Shown here piece after piece: positions 29,029-35,661 of a stretch of 64,000 bases of DNA (the stretch's first letter is position 1; each line of letters begins with the position of its first letter). The notes under the pieces were generated by a model, which saw nothing but the letters and a program-made list of their open reading frames with translations, did no database searches and was not told the origin of the DNA. Source of the stretch: Paracoccus sigandri (GTDB lineage Bacteria > Pseudomonadota > Alphaproteobacteria > Rhodobacterales > Rhodobacteraceae); contig NZ_QNRC01000005.1 of assembly GCF_003709565.1 (NCBI RefSeq), positions 185,023 to 249,022 on the forward strand. The letters are read 5' to 3'. The position numbers and the translations under genes were made by a program.

Positions 29029-29750
29029 TTCGTCACCTCGGCGATCGGGTTGATGAGCTTGGCGAGGCGCGAGAGGCCCTTGGCCGTCACCCGCACCTGC
29101 CTCGTGACGGTCTCGGAACCATCACTGCGCGTATAGGTCGCGGCACGATGCTCCAGCAGGCCGGCCGCGCATTTGGCCTCATAGCCAAGCCAGCCCGAGC
29201 CGCCATCCCGCCGGAAGATCCAGTGATGGTGGAACAACCAGTCAAAGAGCATCTTCGGCCCGACGCCCAGCGCCTTGGCCGCATCGGTGATGCAGAGCGA
29301 GCCACGGGCGCCAGTCAGGCGCTCATGGGCCTCCGCAACTTCCCGCAGACCGTCGATCTGCCGCGCCTGATCCGCGGCCAGCTGCAGGGCGTCGCCAAAC
29401 GTCCGGGGGATCAAGAAACCGCCGCTGGCCTTTTCGTCCTCAAGCTGCTGCCAGCGGTCCACCAGACGGGCGGTGAATTCGGGCGACAGCTGGGCCACGA
29501 CGACGAAGCTGCTGCGCTTGTCGAGGCGATAGACAGATGTGATGCGCGGTCGGCCCATCGCGTCAGTATCTTGTTCATCCCCCATTGGGGATTGGACAAT
29601 CACGCCACGCGCCACGAGGCGTTCGATGGATTGCTTCACCTTATCGTGGCGGCTCTGAACCAGGTCCGCGATCTCGCGGCTGGACATGGTCAGGGGCCCA
29701 GCACCGGCGGAGAGCGCAGAGGGCGGCTTGTAATTCAGACCGGGTTGCAT
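29025..29750 (-). CDS. Rha/KilAC-type phage antirepressor
   Basis: The 241-residue protein has an N-terminal Rha-like domain (MSSREIADLVQSRHDKVKQS, then SVYRLDKRSSFVVVAQLSPEF) and a C-terminal KilAC/ANT-like domain (LCITDAAKALGVGPKMLFDWL to VRVTAKGLSRLAKLI). Proteins of this build interfere with lysogenic repressors or control phage gene expression. I chose the ATG at 29750 (MQPGLNYK) with AAGG upstream; an ATG five codons earlier is possible. It heads the coupled run of small genes. Confidence 0.8.
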   Translation of the reverse strand: MQPGLNYKPPSALSAGAGPLTMSSREIADLVQSRHDKVKQSIERLVARGVIVQSPMGDEQDTDAMGRPRITSVYRLDKRSSFVVVAQLSPEFTARLVDRWQQLEDEKASGGFLIPRTFGDALQLAADQARQIDGLREVAEAHERLTGARGSLCITDAAKALGVGPKMLFDWLFHHHWIFRRDGGSGWLGYEAKCAAGLLEHRAATYTRSDGSETVTRQVRVTAKGLSRLAKLINPIAEVTK

Positions 29751-29835
29751 GATATTGCCTTTCATCTTGGATCTTCTTGGTTTGGGGATCTTCAGGCCGG
29801 TGACAGCGTTGGCGCGCTGCCCGGCCGCTTTCAAT

Positions 29836-30006
29836 TCAGGATTGCGGGCGCTGGGCATCGGCAGCATCGATGGTCGGGCGCAGACGCTGCAAGATCTCCG
29901 AATTCAGGCTGCGGTCGTTCATCGCGGCCGCGATCTTCAGCGCGCGCCGCCATCCGTCAGGCAGGCGCAGCATCACCTTTTCGCTTTCGGCGGTGGTCTT
30001 GATCAT
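29836..30006 (-). CDS. Arc-like ribbon-helix-helix DNA-binding protein
   Basis: The 56-residue product has the Arc/MetJ pattern: a short strand KVMLRLPDGWRRALKIAA, then MNDRSLNSEILQRL. Such proteins bind operators as dimers. I chose the ATG at 30006 with GAGGAA upstream. It is divergent from a second ribbon-helix-helix gene, and three copies of a palindrome lie in the 96 bases between them, the obvious candidate operators for one or both. Confidence 0.75.
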   Translation of the reverse strand: MIKTTAESEKVMLRLPDGWRRALKIAAAMNDRSLNSEILQRLRPTIDAADAQRPQS

Positions 30007-30026
30007 GGGGGTTCCTCTGACAAAAC

Positions 30027-30101
30027 ATGGCTCATAGCCATACATGATAGATGGCTCACAGCCTGCATTGCGTCAAGCCAAAAATTATGGCTCATAGCTA
30101 G
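30027..30101. promoter_or_regulatory. three palindromic operators in the divergent RHH promoter region
   Basis: ATGGCTcatAGCCAT at 30027-30041 is a perfect 6-3-6 palindrome. Near copies follow at 30051-30065 (ATGGCTcacAGCC) and 30087-30101 (ATGGCTcatAGCT). A minus-strand TTGACG at 30071-30076 lies among them. The cluster sits between two divergent ribbon-helix-helix genes. Confidence 0.75.
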
Positions 30102-30102
30102 C

Positions 30103-30462
30103 ATGGTTGAGCGCACCCCCCAGACCCAAGACAAATATGTCGTGCGATTGCCCGACGGGATGCGCGAACGGATTAGGCGCGCAGCAGACGCACGCGGTCA
30201 TTCAATGAACCAGGTCATTGTCGACACTCTGGAAAAAGAGTTCCCTGCCCCTATCCCGAGCGCGGATGACATTATGCTGCGTATCGAAGCCGTTCTGCGG
30301 CATGAAGGCGAGCGAGGGCGTTTCGAAGATGTGAATATTCTAAATGAGATGCTTGAGGCAGCACATTATCCTTTCCGCGTTGTAGATGAGGAGGAGGGAA
30401 TGCGGCTATCCATCCTGCCTGCAGACGATTTACCGTCCCGCCCGAAACATGAAGGCCAATGA
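30103..30462 (+). CDS. Arc-family ribbon-helix-helix repressor-like protein, 119 aa
   Basis: The N-terminal half has the RHH pattern (KYVVRLPDGMRERIRRAADARG, then HSMNQVIVDTLEKEF), followed by an acidic C-terminal part of unknown fold. There is no Shine-Dalgarno: the ATG follows the third operator copy directly, so the message may be leaderless. Base composition is lower in GC than the surroundings. It overlaps the next gene by four bases. It is a likely regulator of the element through the adjacent operators. Confidence 0.72.
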   Translation: MVERTPQTQDKYVVRLPDGMRERIRRAADARGHSMNQVIVDTLEKEFPAPIPSADDIMLRIEAVLRHEGERGRFEDVNILNEMLEAAHYPFRVVDEEEGMRLSILPADDLPSRPKHEGQ

Positions 30463-30869
30463 CCGTGAACCTGTTTGTCGATGGCAGGGGCTATGTCGGG
30501 CAGATTGACGGCTACAATCCGCCTGTGGCGTTGGACACGGGCCAAGAAGGGCTGGCAACGTCCTTTGCACTGACCAACTATGACGCCGATGTGCTGGCGC
30601 TGTTTGGCGTGGTGGCGGGGGAAATGGTGACTTTCACGATTCGCGGCGAACTGGAAAGGGACCATGAGACGGTGAAGCGGATGGAGCATGTCATACGCGG
30701 GCGGATCACCACCATAGAGTGCGGGGCGTTGAGGCCGGGGCAGAAGCCTGCGCTGACTGTCACCATGCGGCTGGATCATCACATGGCAGTCCACAGTCCC
30801 AGAGGCGCTGACGGCGCATCATCACCGCGGATGTCCGGCAAAGCTGTGGTGCTTCGCCTGAAACGCTGA
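30459..30869 (+). CDS. protein resembling P2-type major tail tube protein (FII)
   Basis: The 136-residue protein opens with NLFVDGRGYVGQIDG and contains ALTNYDADVLALFGV, then FTIRGELERD, VIRGRITTIECG and LTVTMRLDHH. The order and spacing recall the major tail tube protein of P2-like phages, though it is shorter at the C-terminus and atypical. It is coupled by ATGA to the RHH gene rather than sitting in a tail operon. It could be a captured tail domain or an unrelated protein of similar fold. Recognition is by eye only. Confidence 0.5.
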   Translation: MTVNLFVDGRGYVGQIDGYNPPVALDTGQEGLATSFALTNYDADVLALFGVVAGEMVTFTIRGELERDHETVKRMEHVIRGRITTIECGALRPGQKPALTVTMRLDHHMAVHSPRGADGASSPRMSGKAVVLRLKR

Positions 30870-30894
30870 CCCTCCGGCTACTGCCCGCCGCCGC

Positions 30895-30930
30895 TTGCCC
30901 CACCCCTTGATTTCGTATATACGGAAACCC
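30895..30930 (+). promoter_or_regulatory. brnTA promoter with overlapping palindrome
   Basis: TTGCCC (30895-30900) and TATACG (30918-30923) lie 17 bp apart. The perfect palindrome CGTATATACG (30914-30923) covers the -10 box, with near-symmetric TTT/GAAA flanks. Transcription would start within a base or two of the brnT ATG at 30931, implying a leaderless or nearly leaderless message. The palindrome is the natural place for BrnA autoregulation. Confidence 0.55.
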
Positions 30931-31194
30931 ATGTTGATGATCGTCTGGGACGAACCGAAGCGGCAGACGAACCTTGCCAAGCATGGTCTCGATTTTGCCG
31001 ATCTGGATGAGGGTTTTTTTCTGGGCGCGCTGGTGGTCCGCACCAGGCAGGACCGCTTCAAGGCGATGGGGCGGTTCGCTGACGGTACGATTGCCGTGGT
31101 TTTCGCCACGCTGGGAACGGAAGGGGTATCGGTGATCTCGATGCGGCCGGCCAGCAAGAAGGAAAGGAGCCTGCTATGCCCAGAAAGCACCTGA
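30931..31194 (+). CDS. brnT: BrnT family ribonuclease toxin
   Basis: BrnT is a RelE-fold ribonuclease that stops translation when free. The 87-residue product shows the family pattern: IVWDEPKRQTNLAKHGLDFAD at the start, then GRFADGTIAVVFATLG, and a C-terminal MRPASKKERSL that carries the RxAxxxE-type segment. It overlaps the brnA start. The ATG at 30931 has a poor Shine-Dalgarno; an ATG two codons later is the alternative. Confidence 0.88.
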   Translation: MLMIVWDEPKRQTNLAKHGLDFADLDEGFFLGALVVRTRQDRFKAMGRFADGTIAVVFATLGTEGVSVISMRPASKKERSLLCPEST

Positions 31195-31466
31195 CCGAGG
31201 CGCAGATCCAGCGCATGATCGCCAGCGACCCCGACAACCCGGAATGGTCCGACGAGGAGTTGGCCCAGGCTCGCCCCTTCACCGAGGCATTCCCGGCGCT
31301 GGCCGAGAAGATGCGCCAGAATGTCGGCGGGCGGCCCAGATCGGCGAACCCGAAGGTCGCTATCTCCCTGCGGCTCGATCCGGAGGTGGTGGCACGCTTC
31401 AAGGCCGACGGCCCAGGCTGGCAGACGCGAATGAACGACGCCCTGCGCAAGGCGGCAGGGGTCTGA
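31176..31466 (+). CDS. brnA: BrnA family antitoxin
   Basis: BrnA binds BrnT and represses its own promoter through a C-terminal ribbon-helix-helix domain. The 96-residue product has an acidic N-terminal part (ASDPDNPEWSDEELAQARPF) and the RHH part KVAISLRLDPEVVARFK followed by GWQTRMNDALRKA. It overlaps brnT by 19 bases, the standard arrangement. It probably stabilises the element in the host. Confidence 0.88.
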   Translation: MPRKHLTEAQIQRMIASDPDNPEWSDEELAQARPFTEAFPALAEKMRQNVGGRPRSANPKVAISLRLDPEVVARFKADGPGWQTRMNDALRKAAGV

Positions 31467-31691
31467 CACGGCGCCAACCGTGCTCTGCGCGCCTGCGGCG
31501 CTCTGATACCACCATGCCAAGATCGCTGCGGCAGGTAAAAGCCTGCAGGGCATTGCCCCGCAGAACCGCCAGAAGGCGCCACACAGGCCCGAGGGGCCGT
31601 TGCAGCCACTTGGCCTAATAAAAACGCAAGTTGCCCGCCAGTGGCGCGCCCAGCAGGGCGGCGGGCGGATTGAAGCACCCTTGCACCTCGA

Positions 31692-31921
31692 TCACCTGTC
31701 GAAGACCTCGGCGGCGGCCCTGCGGGCGGCGCGGATTTCCTCGAAGCTCGGGACGATACCTCGGGCGCCGGAATCGCCCGGCCGTTCGCGATCAGCGTCC
31801 GCGCCGTGCGCGGCCCGCAGAAGACGCGATCACCATGCCGGACCACTTCGCCATGGACAAGGATGCCGGTCTGCGGCCCAGCGTCCGGCAGATCGATGAT
31901 GATCTCATATTTCTTGCGCAT
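31692..31921 (-). pseudogene. frameshifted small phage gene
   Basis: The frame begins MRKKYEIIIDLPDAG and runs well to ANGRAIPAPE. After that the reading becomes repetitive, while the +1 frame continues as IVPSFEEIRAARRAAAEVF and stops at 31692. The total of 230 bases is not a multiple of three, so one base has been lost or gained near 31755-31765. The intact protein would be about 76 residues. It overlaps the previous gene as ATGA. Function unknown. A sequencing error is the alternative. Confidence 0.55.
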
Positions 31922-32109
31922 CAGATTTTCCTTTCGAACGGCCAGCCGACAAGGTGGCCCTTCCGCGCCATGCGCTTGACCCGACGGGCGGTCGGGTTCT
32001 TGCCGGTGGGTTCAGTAGGCTCAAAACCATGCTGCGGAAGGCAGGCCATCGGCTTTGCCGTCTTCGCCAGCCTACGGCGGGTGGTCGGGTTCTTCCAGCG
32101 CCGCGCCAT
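31921..32109 (-). CDS. basic hypothetical phage protein, 62 aa
   Basis: A highly basic 62-residue protein starting MARRWKNPTTRRRLAKTAK. The first segment and the later NPTARRVKRMARKGH resemble each other, suggesting an internal duplication. Such small basic proteins could bind nucleic acid; nothing more can be said. It is directly downstream of the 121-residue gene, with its ATG two bases after that stop. Confidence 0.5.
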   Translation of the reverse strand: MARRWKNPTTRRRLAKTAKPMACLPQHGFEPTEPTGKNPTARRVKRMARKGHLVGWPFERKI

Positions 32110-32111
32110 GC

Positions 32112-32477
32112 TCAGAAATCCCACACCCAGGACCGCGGCGGCTCGCGCAGAATCGCGATGATGAGCCGGTCGCCGACTTCGGCCTCCAGCAACCGCGCGG
32201 CCCGATCGGTGGCCGCACGGCCGAGGTCGGGATAGGTCGCGGCGATCCGTTCGGCCGCATCCTCGATGCCACGCCACCGGAATGCCCCAAGAATCGGCGA
32301 ACTCACCGAGACGATCAGATTGCCCTCACCATCGGGCCGAGGCGACACGCGGATCCGCGACCGGGTGATGGCGGCGACCAGTTCGGCCGGGACGATGGCC
32401 CCGCCCGGTCGGTCAGGCGCGCCACGCCCGCGGCCGAGGCGTTCCAGCAACGCACCCAACATCAGACTGCAGCCCAT
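32112..32477 (-). CDS. hypothetical phage protein downstream of capsid, 121 aa
   Basis: No family is recognised with confidence. The protein starts within the end of the capsid-like gene (16-base overlap) and has a mixed alpha/beta pattern (SRIRVSPRPDGEGNLIVSVSS...). Genes at this position in phage head modules often encode head completion or connector proteins, an inference from order only. An internal ATG at codon 6 is an alternative start. Confidence 0.55.
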   Translation of the reverse strand: MGCSLMLGALLERLGRGRGAPDRPGGAIVPAELVAAITRSRIRVSPRPDGEGNLIVSVSSPILGAFRWRGIEDAAERIAATYPDLGRAATDRAARLLEAEVGDRLIIAILREPPRSWVWDF

Positions 32478-33451
32478 GCATAGCCCGCGTCGGGGATCAC
32501 GGCCTTCATCGCCGCCCAGGCGGTGATTTCCACATCACCCGCCCCGCTGGTGCGCTTGACCAGAAGCGTGATCTGCCCGCCCAGCGCCACGGCGAAGCGA
32601 TCCCATGCCCCGATCAGTGTTCCGGCCAGATCGCCGGACAAGGCAGCCGGTATGCCATCCACGAACAGATTGCCGCGATCTCCGGCAGCGCCAATGCCGG
32701 ACGTGCCGACAATGGCCCGCAATTCATCGAAGCGCAAACCCGTGGCAGCTGCGAAGGAGATACGCTGTCCAGCGGTTTCAGCCGCGTCGACCACAGCGGC
32801 CAGCGCTGCCAACAACTCGGCATCCACGGCGCGCGCCACGCCCATCGAGATGCTGTGAACGATCGCGCCCATCAGGGTGGCTTCGTCCATATCGCGGATC
32901 TGGCGCCGGGTCAGCGTCACGCGAAAGCCGAGATTTCGAAGATCCTCGGGCCGCTCGATCCGGCCTTCGGCCATGATGTCCGACAGATCGGAAAGTGCCG
33001 CCTCATCGGGCGAAACATCCGCGTCGGGGTCGTCAACCAGGGCAAAGGGCGCAGGACTGAATATCTGCATCCCGACGGATACCTGCTGCATGGCGGGAAC
33101 ACCTGTGCCGGTCTGAGCAGCGACAGATTGAGGCTCGGCAAGGATATGGGCGCCCGCCTGGACAACCCGACTGTGCGAGGCCACCGCGTCCACCAGCGTC
33201 AGCACATCCCCGGCCGAGCGGCTCGACGCAGGAGCAACGGTAATGCGGCCATCGGCATCGAGCAACGACGGCAGGGCAGCGGTCAGCCGCAGGCCATGCA
33301 TGGCGGCTGCGGGTCTGGCGATGCGCACCGTCGGCTCCTCGAAGCCGGCCGGCGTCCGCTCGTCATACGGCAGGAGGCGGCGAACATGGGCGACCAGGTC
33401 GCGCAGCTGGTGTCCCGCATCATGCGCGTCATCGGTGGCGGCGCGGGTCAT
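32462..33451 (-). CDS. phage major-capsid-like protein (5' end frameshifted)
   Basis: The 329-residue open part resembles HK97-type major capsid proteins in its C-terminal half: RVTLTRRQIRDMDEATLMG and a helix VARAVDAELLAAL, then LFVDGIPAALSG, IGAWDRFAVALGGQ and VEITAWAAMKAVIP. Coding signal continues upstream of the first ATG in this frame (RTALNGGLVGAH), while a good ATG with GAAGG Shine-Dalgarno at 33521 is in another frame. Restoring two bases in the CG run at 33485-33493 would join them, so the gene probably began at 33521 and is frameshifted. Confidence 0.6.
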   Translation of the reverse strand: MTRAATDDAHDAGHQLRDLVAHVRRLLPYDERTPAGFEEPTVRIARPAAAMHGLRLTAALPSLLDADGRITVAPASSRSAGDVLTLVDAVASHSRVVQAGAHILAEPQSVAAQTGTGVPAMQQVSVGMQIFSPAPFALVDDPDADVSPDEAALSDLSDIMAEGRIERPEDLRNLGFRVTLTRRQIRDMDEATLMGAIVHSISMGVARAVDAELLAALAAVVDAAETAGQRISFAAATGLRFDELRAIVGTSGIGAAGDRGNLFVDGIPAALSGDLAGTLIGAWDRFAVALGGQITLLVKRTSGAGDVEITAWAAMKAVIPDAGYAWAAV

Positions 33452-33523
33452 ATGAGCGCCAACGAGACCGCCATTCAGGGCGGTGCGCGCGCGGCGATTC
33501 GGTCGGTATCTTGTTCGTCATAG

Positions 33524-33712
33524 TCAGGCCTTCGGGTTTTCTGTCTTGGGGCTTGCCGGGATGCGATCCCGCAATTCCCCGGCGAGCCGCACGAAATCGG
33601 CCACGAGGTCGGCGCCTCCGCACATGGCGGCGATGCCTGCGGCACGTTCGAGGTGATAGGCTGCGCGGCGCAGCTCGGCAGGATCGACGGGATGAAAGGT
33701 TTTCATGGTCAT
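33524..33712 (-). CDS. hypothetical small phage protein, 62 aa
   Basis: A 62-residue protein (MTMKTFHPVDPAELRRAAYHL) of predicted helical content, with an alternative start two codons later. The stop lies two bases before the likely original capsid start at 33521, so it belongs to the same message. No function is recognised. Confidence 0.5.
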   Translation of the reverse strand: MTMKTFHPVDPAELRRAAYHLERAAGIAAMCGGADLVADFVRLAGELRDRIPASPKTENPKA

Positions 33713-33738
33713 GGTTCAGCTTCTTCCGGTTGACGAAA

Positions 33739-34161
33739 TCAGCGCCCCTCGGGCGCCAGGTCGAATTTCGGGGCGCGATCGCCAAGCAGCGCAGCGGCGG
33801 CGAACAGCAAGCCGATGGCTTGGTCGGGGGTCAGATTCCAGCGCGCACAGGCATCCCGCCAGCAATCGAGATCACCTGCCGTAATCGGTATCGGTTTCTT
33901 GAAGATGAAGCCTGCAAGCCAGCCGACAGCGGCCAGCGTGTCCGCGGAACAGTTGCGGGATACCCGCTGGTTGAGAACGATCACGGCGCGAGAAACGCAG
34001 AGGGCGTGCGTAACGTCGAACAACCCCCGACCCCGGCGACGCAATCTGCCTTCCTCGGCCATCTGCCTGACACGCCGAACGCCGACGCCCAGTAAATCAG
34101 CGATCTCATCGGCCGGGACTGCGGTTATGTCGCGGTCTTCGGTTTTCGCTCCGGCGGTCAT
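33739..34161 (-). CDS. HTH protein resembling phage terminase small subunit (Nu1-like)
   Basis: The 140-residue protein starts with a winged-HTH-like segment, ADEIADLLGVGVRRVRQMAEEG, of the kind seen in Nu1-type small terminases and other phage DNA-binding proteins. The rest is helical with CWRDACARWNLTPDQAIGLL. A small terminase upstream of a capsid gene would fit a packaging module, including that of a phage satellite, but no large terminase is present. It overlaps the previous gene as ATGA. Confidence 0.5.
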   Translation of the reverse strand: MTAGAKTEDRDITAVPADEIADLLGVGVRRVRQMAEEGRLRRRGRGLFDVTHALCVSRAVIVLNQRVSRNCSADTLAAVGWLAGFIFKKPIPITAGDLDCWRDACARWNLTPDQAIGLLFAAAALLGDRAPKFDLAPEGR

Positions 34162-34361
34162 GTGGCGGCTTTCTGGTCAGCCAGCGCACGACGCAGCACC
34201 GATGCGATGGTTGCCGACACCGAAACCGAGGGAAGCCCCGCACGCCCCGCGATGCTGGCGCGTTCGGCTTCGATCTGTGCAACCAGATCAGGCTCGGCGT
34301 AAACCATCAGGGCAGCCATCTTCGGCGCAGCGGTGTCACGGCTTTCAAGCGGGTCAGACAT
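34158..34361 (-). CDS. hypothetical small phage protein, 67 aa
   Basis: A 67-residue protein containing MVYAEPDLVAQIEAERA and SVSATIASVLRRALADQ, a weak ribbon-helix-helix-like pattern. It may be a small DNA-binding regulator. Its stop overlaps the start of the Nu1-like gene. Confidence 0.45.
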   Translation of the reverse strand: MSDPLESRDTAAPKMAALMVYAEPDLVAQIEAERASIAGRAGLPSVSVSATIASVLRRALADQKAAT

Positions 34362-34539
34362 TTTTCAAACTCCTGGAGTTGCGGTGCGCGATCAAGCTGC
34401 ACGGCATTTCGCCGCCGTTCCTCTGGCGCTTTTTCACCTCTGCAAGAAACCCGATGCGCTGGCGCGCCGCCCTCGCTGCGAGACAAGCGATGCGGAAGAA
34501 ACGGAAGTCGATTTTCTTCGCCCTCGCAGACCTGAATAA

Positions 34540-34562
34540 ATGCGGGGCTCCACCCCCCGCAT
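34540..34562 (-). terminator. probable terminator after the replication-like gene
   Basis: ATGCGGGG and CCCCGCAT form an 8-bp stem with a 7-base loop. On the minus strand it is followed by TTTATTC, about 50 bases after the gene ending at 34610. No believable gene is seen in the remaining 34362-34609 gap. Confidence 0.5.
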
Positions 34563-34609
34563 GACATACCCCCGCGAAAGGACCCGTGGTTTTTTCGCCG
34601 AGCGGGGCA

Positions 34610-35404
34610 TCAGATCGCCACCCCGGCGCGGCGCAACTCGGCTTCGCTCACCATGCCCTGCCCCGCGTCTTGCCCATCGGCTGGGCGGGCGCGCACTATT
34701 GGGACCAGCGGCTTCTTGGCCTCCTCGAGAGCTTCGCTGAGCCGAAGCATGTCGCCGGTGAAATAGGACATGCTGTTGGGCAGCCCGCCTCGCTTGCGGG
34801 CCATGACCTCGCGGAGCATTTCGCAGATCTCGTCCGTGCCGATGTGAGGAAGATCGAGCCATCTGCATGCCTCTGTCATGCCAGCCTTTCCGCAGAGGGT
34901 CCTCGCTTCGACCTCGTCGAGGGCCAATGCTGCGACGATCCGATCTTTCAGGCCGTTCGCGCGCGCGTCATCACCACCATCATCATCATCATCATCATAA
35001 CGGTTCTGATGGTTCCTTGATGGTTCGGGTGAACCGCCATTCACCCTTTTCTGCTTCCCCGTTCGGGGTTTCTGTTTCCGTGTTCGGGGTGAACCTTGTT
35101 CGGGGTGAATGCGGTTCGGGGTTTCCCGTTCACCCTTTTGCAGCAGATCGAGGTCGATCTGGTATTCGTTGCAGTTCTTGCGGCCGGTCCCTGTTTCCAC
35201 CGAAACATAGCCCTGCACCTCGAGCCGCCGGATGATCTTTTGCACCCCGCGCTCGGTCATCCTTGCCTTCGCGGCAAGCGTCTTCACCGATGGCCAGCAA
35301 TAGCCGTCGTCGTCGGCGAAATCCGCGATGGCGAGCAGCACGAGAAGGTCGTTCCGGTCCTCCGGCCCGTGGCGCCATGCAAGGGAAGCGCAATAGACGC
35401 TCAT
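34610..35404 (-). CDS. helix-turn-helix phage replication-like protein with Asp run
   Basis: The 264-residue protein begins MSVYCASLAWRH and has a winged HTH of the HTH_36 type (WPSVKTLAAKARMTERGVQKI, then EVQGYVSVETGTGR), common in phage and plasmid replication initiators. The middle is low-complexity and contains a run of six aspartates encoded by a GAT trinucleotide repeat (complement at about 34978-34998). The start ATG overlaps the stop of an upstream frame as ATGA. It is the first complete gene after the right att core. Confidence 0.7.
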   Translation of the reverse strand: MSVYCASLAWRHGPEDRNDLLVLLAIADFADDDGYCWPSVKTLAAKARMTERGVQKIIRRLEVQGYVSVETGTGRKNCNEYQIDLDLLQKGERETPNRIHPEQGSPRTRKQKPRTGKQKRVNGGSPEPSRNHQNRYDDDDDDGGDDARANGLKDRIVAALALDEVEARTLCGKAGMTEACRWLDLPHIGTDEICEMLREVMARKRGGLPNSMSYFTGDMLRLSEALEEAKKPLVPIVRARPADGQDAGQGMVSEAELRRAGVAI

Positions 35405-35592
35405 GCCGCGCCCTCGCCCAGGATGCGGTCCCGGAGGTCCCGATAATCGTTCGGCACCCAGACGCCCAGGCCATCCGGCGACAGCCGGCGCGCGGGGTCC
35501 TGGCCGGCGCAAGCGCCATGTTCCGATTTATCAGGTTCGCGGTTTGTTTCCGCTATGTCCTGATAACCCGGAGGCGGGCCGTCACTGATTTT
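35401..35592 (-). pseudogene. coding-like fragment without a start, next to right att core
   Basis: A frame reading PNFPRKISDGPPPGYQ to the end VWVPNDYRDLRDRILGEG stops at 35401 and overlaps the next ATG as ATGA, which suggests a real upstream gene. No ATG start is found before the att core. The gene may have lost its 5' end, or may start at an unusual codon such as CTG. In the excised circle its 5' side would be the sequence now at 26664 and above. Confidence 0.35.
35560..35570 (-). repeat. inverted copy of candidate arm site near right end
   Basis: CGGGTTATCAG on the minus strand matches CGAGTTATCAG at 26726-26736 with one mismatch. Another TTATCAG lies at 35528-35534 on the plus strand. 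It supports arm-type recombinase sites on both sides of the core. Confidence 0.4.
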
Positions 35593-35610
35593 TCTTGGAA
35601 AATTCGGGGA

Positions 35611-35650
35611 TTTGGAGACCGATGCTCTACCAACTGAGCTATACCCCTGC
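35611..35650. repeat. att core, right copy (tRNA-Trp 5' half)
   Basis: Identical to 26624-26663. It holds only the first 38 bases of tRNA-Trp and cannot form a tRNA. The host DNA that originally preceded the tRNA follows on its right. Confidence 0.9.
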
Positions 35651-35661
35651 GGCCGGGCGCC

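Larger units (their letters stand above)
26624..35650. mobile_element. integrated phage-like element (prophage remnant or satellite) at tRNA-Trp
   Basis: The element is bounded by a 40-bp exact direct repeat, 26624-26663 and 35611-35650, made of the first 38 bases of tRNA-Trp plus two upstream bases. Next to the left copy is a tyrosine recombinase. Inside are an AlpA-like factor, a Rha/KilAC antirepressor, ribbon-helix-helix regulators, BrnTA, a capsid-like protein, a small-terminase-like HTH protein and an HTH replication protein. There is no recognisable portal, large terminase, tail assembly or lysis gene in about 9 kb. Two frameshifts suggest decay. It could be a satellite relying on a helper phage or a reduced prophage. 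Confidence 0.85.

Noticed and set aside
31467..31691. Possible small gene or terminator between brnA and the frameshifted phage gene
   Set aside because: Open frames are short and low in quality. A CCCGCC/GGCGGG pair exists but no U-run, so nothing is called.
34307..34567. Minus-strand frames between the replication-like gene and 34361
   Set aside because: Several frames are open, but none has a ribosome site, a conserved motif or coupling to neighbours, and a hairpin terminator lies in the middle.
34867..35235. Plus-strand frame with a run of ten histidines
   Set aside because: It is the complement of the aspartate repeat in the HTH replication-like gene and has no other support.
35611..35650. 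Second tRNA-Trp
   Set aside because: Only the 5' half to the anticodon is present; there is no T-arm or acceptor 3' side, so it is an att copy.
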